Translations under genes and position numbers: made by a program | In this document: piece by piece, positions 16,724 through 26,600 of the stretch | Layout of the letters: each line of letters starts with the position of its first letter | Numbering within the stretch: the first letter of the stretch is position 1 | Notes under the pieces: generated by a model | Databases searched by the model: none | What the model was told of the DNA's origin: nothing | What the model saw: only the letters and a program-made list of their open reading frames with translations | Assembly (NCBI RefSeq): GCF_008929045.1 | Contig: NZ_VFAH01000002.1 | Location: 1 to 64,000, forward strand | From: Noviherbaspirillum aerium | Lineage (GTDB): Bacteria; Pseudomonadota; Gammaproteobacteria; Burkholderiales; Burkholderiaceae_D | Length of the DNA stretch: 64,000 nt | Direction: 5' to 3'

Positions 16724-17740
16724 ATGACGGCGCTCCCGGCCATTCCCCGCTCTCGTCCCGCCGGACACTTTGGGCCTGACATGATCAATCTCGACACCAG
16801 TTCTTTCCAATCCGCGTCACGCGCGGTTCTTTCATTCCTGCATCGGCAGCTCGGCTTCGATCTCTGGATGGTCACCCGGGTTGCCGGCAGCGACTGGATC
16901 GTGCTCCAGACCGAAGGACGCCATCCGGAGATTGCACCGAGCAAGGTTTACCGGTGGTCCGATTCGTTTTGCAGTGAAATGGCGAAGGGAAACGGCCCTC
17001 GCGTAGCGCCGCGGTCCGATCTCGTTCCCGCATACGCCAATTCTCCCATCGGGCGCGAGCTTCAGGTGAAGGCCTACATCGGCTCGCCGCTTTTCGGCAC
17101 TGACGGCCGCTTGTTTGGCACGCTGTGCGCCATTCATCCTGCGCCCCGGCCCGAATCGATCGTCCAGGCGCAGTCGATGGTGGATCTGTTCGGCCAGCTG
17201 CTGAGCACCATCCTTCAGCTGGAGCTCAAGGCCACGGATGCCGCCCGCCAGACAGAGCGATTGACGATCGAGGCCTTGACCGATACGTTGACGAAGACAT
17301 ACAACCGCCGCGGATGGGACCGTTTGTTATCTTCGGAAGAAGAGCGCTGCAGCCGATTCGGCCATCCCGCTGCGGTGCTTGTCATTGATCTCAATGGCCT
17401 CAAGCGGATCAACGACACGCAGGGGCATGCAAGCGGGGATGCGCTCATCATGCGCGCCGCCGCCTCGCTGCGCAGGGCGACGCGTGCGACGGACATTGTT
17501 GCCCGCCTTGGGGGAGACGAGTTCGGCATTCTCGCCGTCGAGTGTGATCGGGATTGCTCGGACATTCTGCTGCAACGCATCCGCGCCGTGCTGGTGGAAG
17601 ACAACGTGAGCGCATCGGTGGGGCTGTCAATGCGAACGCCTTCACAGGGTTTGGCACATGCCTGGAGCGAGGCTGATCAACGCATGTACGCGGAGAAGCG
17701 TTCGCAGAGGAACGCGGACGCCGCCGAAGCGCATGCCTGA
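16724..17740 (+). CDS. GAF-GGDEF diguanylate cyclase
   Basis: A 338-residue cytoplasmic protein. A GAF-type sensor domain covers about 25-165 (KAYIGSPLFGTDGRLFGTLCAI), a short helix links, and a GGDEF domain covers about 180-330. The active site is RLGGDEFGIL and the inhibitory RxxD site is intact (RATD, five residues before GGDEF). It should condense two GTP into c-di-GMP, gated by whatever the GAF domain binds. It is convergent with the GAF-GGDEF-EAL gene, with 29 bp between the stops. Confidence 0.88.
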   Translation: MTALPAIPRSRPAGHFGPDMINLDTSSFQSASRAVLSFLHRQLGFDLWMVTRVAGSDWIVLQTEGRHPEIAPSKVYRWSDSFCSEMAKGNGPRVAPRSDLVPAYANSPIGRELQVKAYIGSPLFGTDGRLFGTLCAIHPAPRPESIVQAQSMVDLFGQLLSTILQLELKATDAARQTERLTIEALTDTLTKTYNRRGWDRLLSSEEERCSRFGHPAAVLVIDLNGLKRINDTQGHASGDALIMRAAASLRRATRATDIVARLGGDEFGILAVECDRDCSDILLQRIRAVLVEDNVSASVGLSMRTPSQGLAHAWSEADQRMYAEKRSQRNADAAEAHA

Positions 17741-17769
17741 GTTCTCCTCAGCCCGACATCCGCACGTCC

Positions 17770-19689
17770 TCACCGCGCCTCCACCATCCATTGGCGTTCC
17801 CAGCCCGCCAACTGATCAACAGGAATCGGCTTGCTGATCAAATAGCCCTGGGCAGTGTCGCAGCCAAGGCTGGCAAGCCTTTCCCAGATCTCCTGGTTTT
17901 CCACGCCTTCTGCAAGGACCTTCATGCCGAGGTTGTGGCCCAGTTCGATGGTGGAGCGGACAATCACCTCGGAGTCTGCGCTGATCAGCATCGGGCGGAC
18001 GAACGACTGGTCGATCTTGATCCCGTCCACCGGCAGCCGTTGCAGGTAGCTGAGCCCCGAGTACCCGGTGCCGAAGTCATCGATAAGCAGCGTCACGCCC
18101 AGATGCTTCAAGCGCGCCAGCGTATCGAGAGCGCTCTCCGGATCGGTCATCAAGGCGCTCTCCGTCAGTTCGAACTGGATCATCTCGGGCGAGATGCCCC
18201 AGGTGGAAAACAGGCCGGAAATGCGGTCGATCAGTCCGGGCGAGTACAAGTCGTGCACCGACAGGTTGACGGCGAGCGGGCGCGTCCCGCCTGCCTCCTG
18301 CCATGCATAGGATTGACTGAAAACTGCTTCGAGCATCCAGTGCGTCAGCGGCGTGATCGTGCCTGCCTGCTCGGCCAGCCTGACGAATTCGGCAGGAGCA
18401 ATCATGCCGAGCCTGGGATGTTCCCAGCGCACGAGCGCCTCCGCGCCGCACTGCATGCGGGAGGCGATTTCGACTTTCGGCTGGCAGAAAAGGCGCAGTT
18501 CGTTTTCTTCGATCGCCCGGTGCAAATCCCCCATCAGGGCGAGGCGCCGCGTATGTTCCTGCTCAAGCCCGCTGGTATACATCGCATATCCGCCCATCAC
18601 CGGCTGTGCGAGGTGCATTGCCGCATTGGCGCGCCGGATCAGCACATCCGCCTCGACCGCATGGCCGGGAAAGAGCGCGATGCCGATTCCAACCTTGGCG
18701 TCGAGCGCAAGGCCGGCCACGTGTGCCGGGGCGCGAAGCGTTTGCAGCAAGCGCTTCGCGACCTTGGTCGCATGATCGGCGCCGCTGTTGGGGATCATCA
18801 AGGCGAACTCCGCTTCTCCTACCCGTGCCAGCGTTTCCTTCCCGGTGCAGCATTGCTCCAGCCGGTGCGCCAATTCCTGGAGCAATTCGTCGCCGGAACG
18901 GTATCCGAGCAGTTTGTTGATTTCACGGAATCTGCCCACTTCAAGATGCAGGAGCGCGATGGCGCGGCGTTGACTCTTCGCCGCTTGCATCGCATCCTGC
19001 AACAGCTCGATCAGGCGTGTACGGTTCGGCAGGCCGGTCAGTTCGTCGAAGTACGCAAGGCGCGCGATCGTGGCCTGGGCCGCGCGATGCTGCGCGCGCA
19101 TCCTCTGATTCTCTATTCCGTAGGCCAGATCATCGGCAAGCTCGGTCAGCAGACAGACTTCGTCTTCATGGAAAGCGTCCGGCTCGGCCGCGACCAGCAG
19201 GAGGCCGCCGATGACCTGGCCATCCACGCGCAGCGGCAAGGCGGTAAAGGCGGAAAAGCCCGACTTGACCGCCCTCTCGTGCAATAGTGCGAAATTTGGT
19301 CCGCGATAGCTGGCATCGGACAGATGCCGGCCCACTACCGGAACGCCGGTGCGGATTGCCGTGCCGATAGCGCTTTGCCCGGAAGAGTCATTTCCCCAGG
19401 TGAACTGGAACTCGGTCATCTCCGCGACATCGGCTCCGACGGCTGCCTGCCAGGAGATACTCTTACGTTCATCGTGCACCGCGTAGCCGACGCAGGCAAT
19501 GCGGTATCCCCCTTTTTCCACGATGACACTGCACATATCGTGCAGCAACTCCTTTTCTCCCGCAGCCCTCAACAGCGAACGGTTGCCTGCACTCAGCGTG
19601 CGCAGCGCACGCAGCACCGACGCCAGTTCGTCCGCACCATGCGGCCGCGCATCCTTGCTTCCAGTTTCCCCATCAGCCCCGATCCGCAT
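17770..19689 (-). CDS. GAF-GGDEF-EAL protein with degenerate GGDEF and intact EAL
   Basis: A 639-residue protein: GAF domain at about 40-205, GGDEF-like domain at about 225-380, EAL domain at about 390-635. The cyclase motif is degenerate (RVGEAEF instead of GGDEF) and the RxxD site is missing, so cyclase activity is unlikely. The EAL motifs look complete: CGAEALVRWEHP, IQFELTESALM, DDFGTGYSGLSYLQ, IKIDQSF and LAEGVENQE. It is probably a phosphodiesterase whose GGDEF domain binds GTP as a regulator. The opposing cyclase gene next to it suggests a make-and-break pair. Confidence 0.88.
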   Translation of the reverse strand: MRIGADGETGSKDARPHGADELASVLRALRTLSAGNRSLLRAAGEKELLHDMCSVIVEKGGYRIACVGYAVHDERKSISWQAAVGADVAEMTEFQFTWGNDSSGQSAIGTAIRTGVPVVGRHLSDASYRGPNFALLHERAVKSGFSAFTALPLRVDGQVIGGLLLVAAEPDAFHEDEVCLLTELADDLAYGIENQRMRAQHRAAQATIARLAYFDELTGLPNRTRLIELLQDAMQAAKSQRRAIALLHLEVGRFREINKLLGYRSGDELLQELAHRLEQCCTGKETLARVGEAEFALMIPNSGADHATKVAKRLLQTLRAPAHVAGLALDAKVGIGIALFPGHAVEADVLIRRANAAMHLAQPVMGGYAMYTSGLEQEHTRRLALMGDLHRAIEENELRLFCQPKVEIASRMQCGAEALVRWEHPRLGMIAPAEFVRLAEQAGTITPLTHWMLEAVFSQSYAWQEAGGTRPLAVNLSVHDLYSPGLIDRISGLFSTWGISPEMIQFELTESALMTDPESALDTLARLKHLGVTLLIDDFGTGYSGLSYLQRLPVDGIKIDQSFVRPMLISADSEVIVRSTIELGHNLGMKVLAEGVENQEIWERLASLGCDTAQGYLISKPIPVDQLAGWERQWMVEAR

Positions 19690-20109
19690 GTCTGGCCTCC
19701 GCGTCTGCGACGATTCATTATAGGTTTCACTTAGCAGCGGCGCATGCTGTTTGGTCAGAGATAACCGTATTTCTTTTTCACATCAGGAGCGATGAACCTG
19801 GCTTCAATCCGCTCCAGGAGTGCAGAACGGGACGAAGGAACGGGAAAACGGTGCTTGCGTTCATCGACGATGCCGATCTGCAATCCGATGATCACCACGC
19901 GGCGCTAGTGAAGACCCAACCACCGATCTCCACGGGATACAGTCACAGCTTTCACTAGAGCGGTTTCCCCCTGGCCGGCCTGGTCGAGGCCGAGGCCGAG
20001 GCGGATTGCCGGTGGAACAAGGCGTGACGACGCGACATGGCTAGGAGTCACAACGCATCTCCGGCGGCAATCTGTCCGCGATCGGCAGGCAGGTCAGGAG
20101 GAATCCGCT
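19690..20109. other. Gap, with a 47-codon minus-strand ORF at 19755-19898 that may be a gene remnant
   Basis: A minus-strand frame begins with two GTG codons at 19893-19898 directly after an in-frame TAG and ends at 19755. Its translation, with segments DERKHRFPVPSSRS and IEARFIAPDVKKKYGYL, reads like the C-terminal end of a real protein, but I cannot name the family. It has no ribosome site. The remaining bases show nothing else. A remnant left after deletion of most of a gene is the best guess. Confidence 0.3.
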
Positions 20110-21153
20110 CTAATACCGGTCCACATCGAGAATTGCACTGGCAAACGCTTCGGGCGCTTCCTGGGGAAGGTTATGACCTGCGCCGGCCACAATCCTGTGC
20201 GTCCGCTTTCCGGAGAATTTGTTCGCGTACGATCGGCCATCTGTTGCGGGCACCACTCCATCCGCATCCCCGTCGAGGGTAATGGTCGGCACTGGAATGA
20301 CAGGGCCGGCCGCAAGGCGGTTTTCAAGTGCGTCGTATCCTGCCTCGCCTTCGGCAAGATTCAGTCTCCAGCGATAGTTATGCATCACGATCGCTACATG
20401 ATCCGCATTGTCGAACGCTGCGGCGGTTCGTTCAAACGTCGCATCGTCGAAGCTCCACTTTGGCGAATTTGCGCGCCACATGAGCTTGTTGAATTCTCGA
20501 CGGTTCGCTTCATAGCCTGCACGGCCGCGTTCGGTTGCAAAATAATACTGGTACCACCAGCCATGCTCGACCTTAGGAGGCAACGGGACTTTATTCCGTT
20601 CCCGATTATTGATCAGGTAACCGTTGACGGAAACCATTGCCTTGCAACGGTCCGGCCAGAGTGCCGCAATAATATTCGCTGTCCGCGCGCCCCAGTCAAA
20701 TCCGGCCAGGATGGCTCTCTCAATCTTGAGTGCATCCATGAGCGCAATGATGTCAAGCGCCACGACAGCCTGCTGCGCATTTCTGACGGTGTCGGCATGA
20801 AGAAACCTTGTGGTCCCATGTCCGCGCAGGTACGGAATGAGCACCCGGTATCCCTCCCTGGCCAACCGTGGCGCCACCTCCGCAAAGGAATGTATGTCGT
20901 AGGGCCAGCCATGCAGGAGGATCACCACAGGTCCGCTGGAAGGCCCCTGCTCTGCATAGCCCATATTCAGTAATCCGGCGTTGATCTGCCTTATCGCGCT
21001 GAACGTCGATCGACCGTTTCCGATAGCGGCAATGGTATCGGACCCGGTGGTTTGTGCCGCCGCCCTGCCGGTGACGCCGAACGGTATGGCCAGTACAGCC
21101 AGCGCGGCAGCGCCGGAGATGTTCCTGCGTTGCTTATTGATTTTCTCGGTCAT
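20110..21153 (-). CDS. Exported alpha/beta hydrolase, epoxide hydrolase/dehalogenase-like
   Basis: A 347-residue alpha/beta-hydrolase with a hydrophobic N-terminal segment (ISGAAALAVLAIPFGVTGRAAA) behind a short basic stretch, consistent with export. The oxyanion loop is HGWPYD (81-86), the nucleophile elbow GFDWGAR has Asp153 in place of Ser, and the late His is in GAGHNLPQEAP. An Asp nucleophile is the mark of epoxide hydrolases and haloalkane dehalogenases. Residues WWYQYYFATERGR lie in the cap. The ATG at 21151-21153 follows AAGGAA by five bases. The nearest gene upstream, a secreted cupin, is 351 bp away on the same strand. Confidence 0.85.
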   Translation of the reverse strand: MTEKINKQRRNISGAAALAVLAIPFGVTGRAAAQTTGSDTIAAIGNGRSTFSAIRQINAGLLNMGYAEQGPSSGPVVILLHGWPYDIHSFAEVAPRLAREGYRVLIPYLRGHGTTRFLHADTVRNAQQAVVALDIIALMDALKIERAILAGFDWGARTANIIAALWPDRCKAMVSVNGYLINNRERNKVPLPPKVEHGWWYQYYFATERGRAGYEANRREFNKLMWRANSPKWSFDDATFERTAAAFDNADHVAIVMHNYRWRLNLAEGEAGYDALENRLAAGPVIPVPTITLDGDADGVVPATDGRSYANKFSGKRTHRIVAGAGHNLPQEAPEAFASAILDVDRY

Positions 21154-21504
21154 GATGATTCCTTGATCTGGTAACACATGCTTGTTTCGTTATGAAATAA
21201 ATGTTCAAATCCTTGCCAATGGCAGGCCGAACCGGACAATCGATTCACAGCCGCCACGTCTGAATAAACAGCCTTGCCGCAGCCTTTTCGGGAGTCGGTA
21301 GTGGTCATCGTTGAACATAGGCTCAACTTGGAACAATCACTTTAAATGCACCACCATCCGATTGAAGATCAGCCGCATCGTTTTCAGAATGAGCAGACGA
21401 TTCACCGGATCTGCTTTCACAGGTATCGCAGAACGACTCTTGGCCTGGCAGCCCTTGTCCATTGATGGCCACCAGCATCCTGAAAACGATCGTCGCGCGT
21501 AGGA
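21154..21504. other. Gap with no recognised feature
   Basis: This is the spacer between the cupin stop and the hydrolase start. There is an AT-rich stretch near 21185-21215, which could hold the hydrolase promoter, but no pair of good -35/-10 boxes and no hairpin with a T run stand out. Confidence 0.3.
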
Positions 21505-21903
21505 TCACTTGACCATCAGAGACAATGGTTTTCCTTTTTCAACCAGATAGGTGGCCAGCTCTGCGCCGTTGCCGCTGCCGACGTTCTTTGCGGTATGCGG
21601 CGTTCCCGCGGGGATGAACAGGACCTCACCCGCCTTGAGCGTGACAGGCGGCTTGCCTTCAAGCTGGTATTCAAGTGCACCTTCCAGCACGTAGACAATC
21701 TCCTCACCCGGATGCGCATGTTTCGGCGAGGTGACTCCTGGAGCAAGTGCGACAACAGTCTGGACCACTTCGCGGCCGGGCACACTCAGGTCGTGCCGCT
21801 GGAGATCGGTACGGGTAATCCCAGGGTGCTGCGCGAAGGCTGCGGTGGCGGTGGTGGCGGCAAACAGAGCAACGCTCGTCGCAATCAGATTCTTGAATTT
21901 CAT
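21505..21903 (-). CDS. Secreted cupin-domain protein
   Basis: A 132-residue protein with a clear signal peptide (NLIATSVALFAATTATAAFAQ) and a single cupin domain. Motif 1 is SPKHAHPGEEIVYVLEG and motif 2 is FIPAGTPHTAKNVG, giving the metal-binding His/Glu set. The reaction is unknown; such small periplasmic cupins are often stress-linked. The start at 21903 puts the signal peptide at the N terminus. Regulatory element copy C begins 95 bp upstream, in the same orientation as for the DUF4148 and ohr genes. Confidence 0.85.
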   Translation of the reverse strand: MKFKNLIATSVALFAATTATAAFAQHPGITRTDLQRHDLSVPGREVVQTVVALAPGVTSPKHAHPGEEIVYVLEGALEYQLEGKPPVTLKAGEVLFIPAGTPHTAKNVGSGNGAELATYLVEKGKPLSLMVK

Positions 21904-21998
21904 GTATTTCCCTCTATTTGGAAAGTCAACGATTGAGGTTGGGTAACGGCGTTGCAAGAGCAATCATCGAACGCCGGAATCAAGGCTAGGCTTCCTGC

Positions 21999-22078
21999 GT
22001 ATCTCCAATGTGTCTCGTCCGGCCCTCGTTTGTATGAGACTTTGTTTTTTGGGCACCGCACACATTGAGATACAAACC
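21999..22078 (-). promoter_or_regulatory. GTATC/GATAC regulatory element, copy C (upstream of the secreted cupin)
   Basis: Half-sites at offset 1 (GTATC, 21999), 12 (GTGTC), 34 (GTATG, 22032), 61 (CACAC, 22059) and 71 (GATAC, 22069) followed by AAACC. The outer parts GTATCTCCAATGTGT and ACACATTGAGATAC also pair as a near-perfect inverted repeat. The proximal end faces the cupin gene. Confidence 0.6.
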
Positions 22079-22267
22079 GACCGGTCCTGTTCACCGGAGC
22101 ATCAACGAGACCTGCCATATGCAATCAAAGCGTCTGGCGCTTATCACGCAACGCCGCTACATAGTCGTTCGGCATTTCATGATCCAAACGAAGGAATTCG
22201 CATCCCCCGACGCTGTGCGCATTGTCGTCCATTGACGTTAAGGCGGCTCATCTGGGCGGGGACTTTT

Positions 22268-22342
22268 GTATTCGTTTGTATCTACTGCGCCCGAGACAAC
22301 AAATCCCGCATCAGCCCAGGAAGCAGGACATATTTCGGATAC
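22268..22342 (+). promoter_or_regulatory. GTATC/GATAC regulatory element, copy E (inverted, upstream of the DUF6130-like gene)
   Basis: Read on the minus strand from 22342, half-sites fall at offset 1 (GTATC), 12 (ATGTC), 61 (GATAC) and 71 (AATAC): the offsets of copy B. The offset-34 site is absent. The element is reversed relative to A-C, and so is its target gene, so the proximal end again faces the gene (start 181 bp away). Confidence 0.55.
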
Positions 22343-22522
22343 ATGGATGGCTTCCAATACGACTTCTGCCTGCGGCGCTCCTCGATGAGCAGCCTTTTCA
22401 CTCAAAAGATGCGTTGCAGGAAGCCGCTTCGATAGGCATTGCGCCGAAGCGGTCTATATGGACCGACGCACCGAGCCAATTCTCTTGGGCCCCGCTCAAG
22501 CCACCTCTAGAAAGGAAATACC

Positions 22523-22987
22523 ATGACGCCACTCCTGAAACAGCTTGCCATGCTCGCTGCCGGCTCCCTCATTTGCTTTACTGCCGGAGCCCAAGGCAAT
22601 GCCGATCCTGTTCGTCCGGCGGTCCTCCCTCTCGAAGCGGAACCGGCTCCAAGGATCATCGCCCATCCGCCTATCGCCGAAGCGCTCGCGCGCGGCGTAG
22701 TCATCATTCAGTTCCGAACCGAAAACATGCGGGTGAAGCCGATTTTTGGCAAGGCCGCCGTCGAAGTCTCGCCAAGACTGGGCCATCTGCATGTAACGAT
22801 CGATGACTGGCAGGGTACTTGGGCGCACACAAGCGAAGATCCCATCATCGTAGTCGGGTTGAAACCCGGTACGCACACCCTGTTGCTGGAGCTTGCCGAT
22901 CCTAATCACAAGATTCTGGCGCGTGAAACCGTCAGCGTCACCGTACCGGAAAAGAAGGCGTCCATGTCACCTGAGCATAAGCACTGA
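22523..22987 (+). CDS. Secreted protein resembling the DUF6130 family
   Basis: A 154-residue protein with a signal peptide (LAMLAAGSLICFTAGAQG) and a beta-rich mature part. The segments LGHLHVTIDDWQGTW, DPIIVVGLKPGTHTLLLELADPNHK and ARETVSVTVP match what I recall of DUF6130 proteins. The family has no known function. His residues in LGHLHV and a C-terminal PEHKH could bind metal. GAAAGGAAAT precedes the ATG. It is divergent from the secreted cupin, with copies C and E of the regulatory element between them. Confidence 0.75.
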   Translation: MTPLLKQLAMLAAGSLICFTAGAQGNADPVRPAVLPLEAEPAPRIIAHPPIAEALARGVVIIQFRTENMRVKPIFGKAAVEVSPRLGHLHVTIDDWQGTWAHTSEDPIIVVGLKPGTHTLLLELADPNHKILARETVSVTVPEKKASMSPEHKH

Positions 22988-23687
22988 CCTGCAGATGTTT
23001 CCGTGGCTTGGCCAGCCGCCGACAGCTTGGCCAGCCAAATCTCGAACCGCATGAAAGCGCGCGGAGGACCCGGACACGGGGTGCACGCCTGCTGCAAACA
23101 GCACCGCATACCGGTGCAGATGGCCGATTTCGCCAATGCCGTGCACGAGCTGCAATCTTAACTTGCAAAATTCCGGTTCTGACCTGGGGGTGAAGGACGT
23201 TAATCCTGGGGACTGCGGGCATTCCCGCGTGCACTTGACGCATGCATGCGAGCGATTTTTTGTCAAAAAACCGCTTTCGGGCCGAGTACCAAGGCGCTTG
23301 AGCAACCAGCTGACGCGGCCGATTATCGGCCCCGATGGCCAGTTTTGGGACGTAATCGTGCAAATCAGGGGGGCATAGAGCGTCTATCAACATGACGATG
23401 GCAATGCGCGCCGACGAAGGCAGTACAGACCTACGGCAAGGAGGCGCGACGCGGCAAGCGGCATTTGGATAGACGCTCTTAATTCTCTTCAGAGTCTGTT
23501 CCGGTCCATACGCTGTGCCTGTCGCACTAGCGATATTCACCACCCGGCGTGAGCCCGGATTATCCAACACTATTATTTGAATGCCTACATGCTTGCCGGT
23601 TTGTAAACCGTTGTCGCTGATGCTGATGATGATGCTGTAAACTATCGCCTTTTCGCATGACCAATGCGTCTATAAGCACAGGACAGA
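22988..23687. other. 700-bp gap holding an inverted-repeat element and otherwise no gene
   Basis: No open frame here looks coding on either strand; the longest minus-strand frame has odd composition and no family. There are short repeats of CTTGGCCAGCC near 23005 and 23025 and of GATGCTGATGATG near 23618. The notable structure is the element with 12-bp inverted ends at 23377-23479, listed separately. The promoter of the hybrid kinase probably lies in the AT-richer last 120 bp. Confidence 0.35.
23377..23479. repeat. 103-bp element with perfect 12-bp inverted ends
   Basis: AGAGCGTCTATC (23377-23388) and GATAGACGCTCT (23468-23479) are exact inverted copies. Inside, GGCAATGCGCGCC and GGCGCGACGCGGC can extend the pairing imperfectly, so the RNA or single strand would fold into one long hairpin. 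It could be a small non-autonomous transposable element or a REP-like sequence. Confidence 0.45.
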
Positions 23688-26600
23688 ATGGACAAATCGA
23701 CCCGCATGGTTTTAGCACAGCTGCTTAGTATCAGTGCCCTCGTCTTCGTCATTGACGCTTTGACGCCACTCGGCTATGCGGAATGGATGTTGTATGTTAT
23801 TCCAATCGTATTGTGCGTAAGGCAAAAGAATCCCGATCTGCCAGTCAGGATCACAATTCTGTTATTGCCGCTCCTGATCCTGGGGTATATGTTATCGCCT
23901 CAGGGTGCTTTACCACGCATCGCCATCGTGAACCGGTCATTTGCATTCTTTGCGGTCCTGGGGGTCGCTTATCTCACGCGGCGCATTATCAATGAACGGC
24001 TGTTGGCCGATCACCTCATGTGGCTAGAACGCGGCCGCGCCGAGGTTGCACGCAACATCATGGGCGAACCCACGGTCGCGGAGATATCGGAAAAGATCGT
24101 GCATGCACTCGCACAATACCTAAATGCGCAGACTGCCGTGTTCTATCGCATTGAGGACAACAAGCTGCAGCTGAGCGCGAGCTATGCATTGGCGGCAGAA
24201 AAACAGGATTCACAAAGAGCGCTAGGTCAAGGCCTGATCGGTGAAGTCGCCAAGAACGGCAAGCCATTGGTAGTGCACACCTTGCCCGCCAATTATTTGC
24301 GTATCGAATCGAGCTTGGGCAGCACAGCTTCCGCGAGTGTGCTGGTCGCGCCAATTACCGAAAATGGAACAATCTCCGGAGTGATGGAGTTTGGCTTCCT
24401 GCGTGATGACCCGTTGGACAATGAACGCGAACTCATGCAATTAATCGCGGACAAGATCGGAAGCGCCGTCCGCTCGGCCGAATATCGCCAGAACTTGCAA
24501 GAGCTGCTCGAACAGACACAGCGCCAGTCCGAGGAGCTCCAGGCGCAGCAGGAAGAATTGCGCGTCTCGAACGAGGAACTGGAAGAACAGGGGCGTGCCT
24601 TGATGGAGTCGCAGGCGCGTCTGGAAAATCAACAGGCCGAGCTTGAGCAAACCAACGCAAAGCTGGAAGAGCAAGCCGAACGCTTGGAAGCACAGAAACA
24701 CGAGCTGCTCCAGGCCCACAGCGCCGTTCAGAAAACGGCGGATGAATTGAGCCGTGCCAGCACCTACAAGTCGGAATTCCTTGCGAATATGTCGCATGAA
24801 TTACGTACACCACTAAATAGCTCGCTGATCCTGTCGAAGATTCTCATGGAGAACAAGTCAGGTAATTTAAGCGAGGAGCAAGTGCGATATGCGCAAACGG
24901 TTTACTCCTCGAATAATGAATTGTTGGCGCTCATCAACGATATCCTCGATCTATCAAAGATCGAGTCAGGGCATGTCGAGATCGTCCCGGAGCCTGTTTC
25001 AGTGCAGTCGATTGCCGACACAGTACAACAGCCGTTCAACGTGATTGCTCGCGACAAGGGCTTACACTTCGCGGTCGAGATAGCCTCTGATATGCCATCG
25101 GTTATCCACACCGACAACCAGCGGCTACACCAGATACTCAAGAATCTTCTGTCAAACGCGTGCAAGTTTACGGAGAAAGGCGGAGTGACCTTGCATATCC
25201 GCCGCGTCGCCAAAGGACGTATCGCCTTTGCCGTGCAAGATACCGGGATCGGTATCGCGCCACACCAGCAGGATGTCATTTTCGAAGCGTTCCGCCAAGC
25301 TGACGGCACGACCAGCCGCAAGTACGGTGGTACGGGGCTTGGGCTATCCATCTCGCGTGAGCTCGCGCGTCTGCTAGGAGGGCAGATAAGCGTGAAAAGC
25401 ATGGAAGGGGAAGGCAGCACCTTCACGCTTGAAATTGCGGCCGACCTCACCGCCTTACCGCTTGCCAAACCTGCCGCGGCTCCTGCGTCGGCACCTGCGT
25501 CGGCGCTAGTGCAAACTTCAGTGCAGGCGGCGGAACCCGTGACCTCCGCGTTGGCCGCGGTTCGTACGGGGCGTCCATCCATGCCCACGCCGTCGACGCG
25601 CGCCGACGACCGCTTCGCCCGCAAGCGCGAGCGGATGATTCTGGCGATCGAGGATGATGCGCATTTCGCCGACATCCTTCTGGATCTGGTACGCGAAGCA
25701 GGATTCGATTGCGCTATTGCCGCAACCGGACAGGAAGCGATCGAATTGGCGCAACAATTGCAGCCTCACGGGATCTTGCTGGATGTCGGCCTGCCTGACC
25801 AGTCCGGATTGACTGTGCTTGATCACCTCAAGCGCGACCCGGGCACACGTCATATTCCGATTCATATGCTGTCGGTGGAAGAGCATATGCAGACTGCTCT
25901 CGAGATGGGTGCGGTTGGCTATGCATTGAAACCGGTTGCAAGGGAAGACATTCTGTCAGCGATCGGACGACTTGAGGAAAAGCTGCACAAACGTGCGCAC
26001 AAGGTACTAGTCGTGGAAGACGACGTCAGACTGCGCGAGAGCATTGGTTTATTGCTGAAGGCTGATGACATTGAAATAATCACCGCAGGCTCCGCTGCGG
26101 AAGCCTTGGCGTTCGTTTCAAGCCAAACCTTCGATTGCATGGTGCTTGACCTGAACCTGCCGGATGCAACGGGCTATCAGCTGCTCGAGACAATGTCGGC
26201 CGGCGACAAATACGCATTTCCTCCAGTGATCATCTATACAGGCCGGACATTGTCGCGCGATGAGGAGCAACAGTTGCGGCGTTACTCGCGTTCAATCATC
26301 ATCAAGGGTGCAAAGTCCCCTGACAGGCTGCTTGATGAGGTTACCCTGTTCCTGCACAGGGTAGAGTCCTCGATTCCGCCAGATCATAAAAAACTGTTGC
26401 AACAGGCGCGGCAGCGCGATGCCGTCTTCGAAGGACGCCAGATCTTGCTGGTGGAAGATGACGTACGTAATATCTTTGCACTGACCAGTGTGTTTGAGCC
26501 ACTGGGAGCAAAGATTGGAATCGCGCGCAATGGGAAGGAAGCCCTGAACGCCTTGCAACAGAATTCCGAAATCGACCTGGTCTTAATGGACTTGATGATG

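Noticed and set aside
17791-19287. A 498-codon plus-strand frame
   Set aside because: It lies opposite the GAF-GGDEF-EAL gene, has shadow-like composition and no ribosome site.
23377-23479. Integron attC site
   Set aside because: The ends are inverted and the size is right, but the GTTRRRY/RYYYAAC core sites are absent and no cassette-like ORF adjoins.
22938-23570. A 210-codon minus-strand frame in the gap before the hybrid kinase
   Set aside because: It overlaps the end of the DUF6130-like gene, has no ribosome site and no recognisable domain. Composition is shadow-like.
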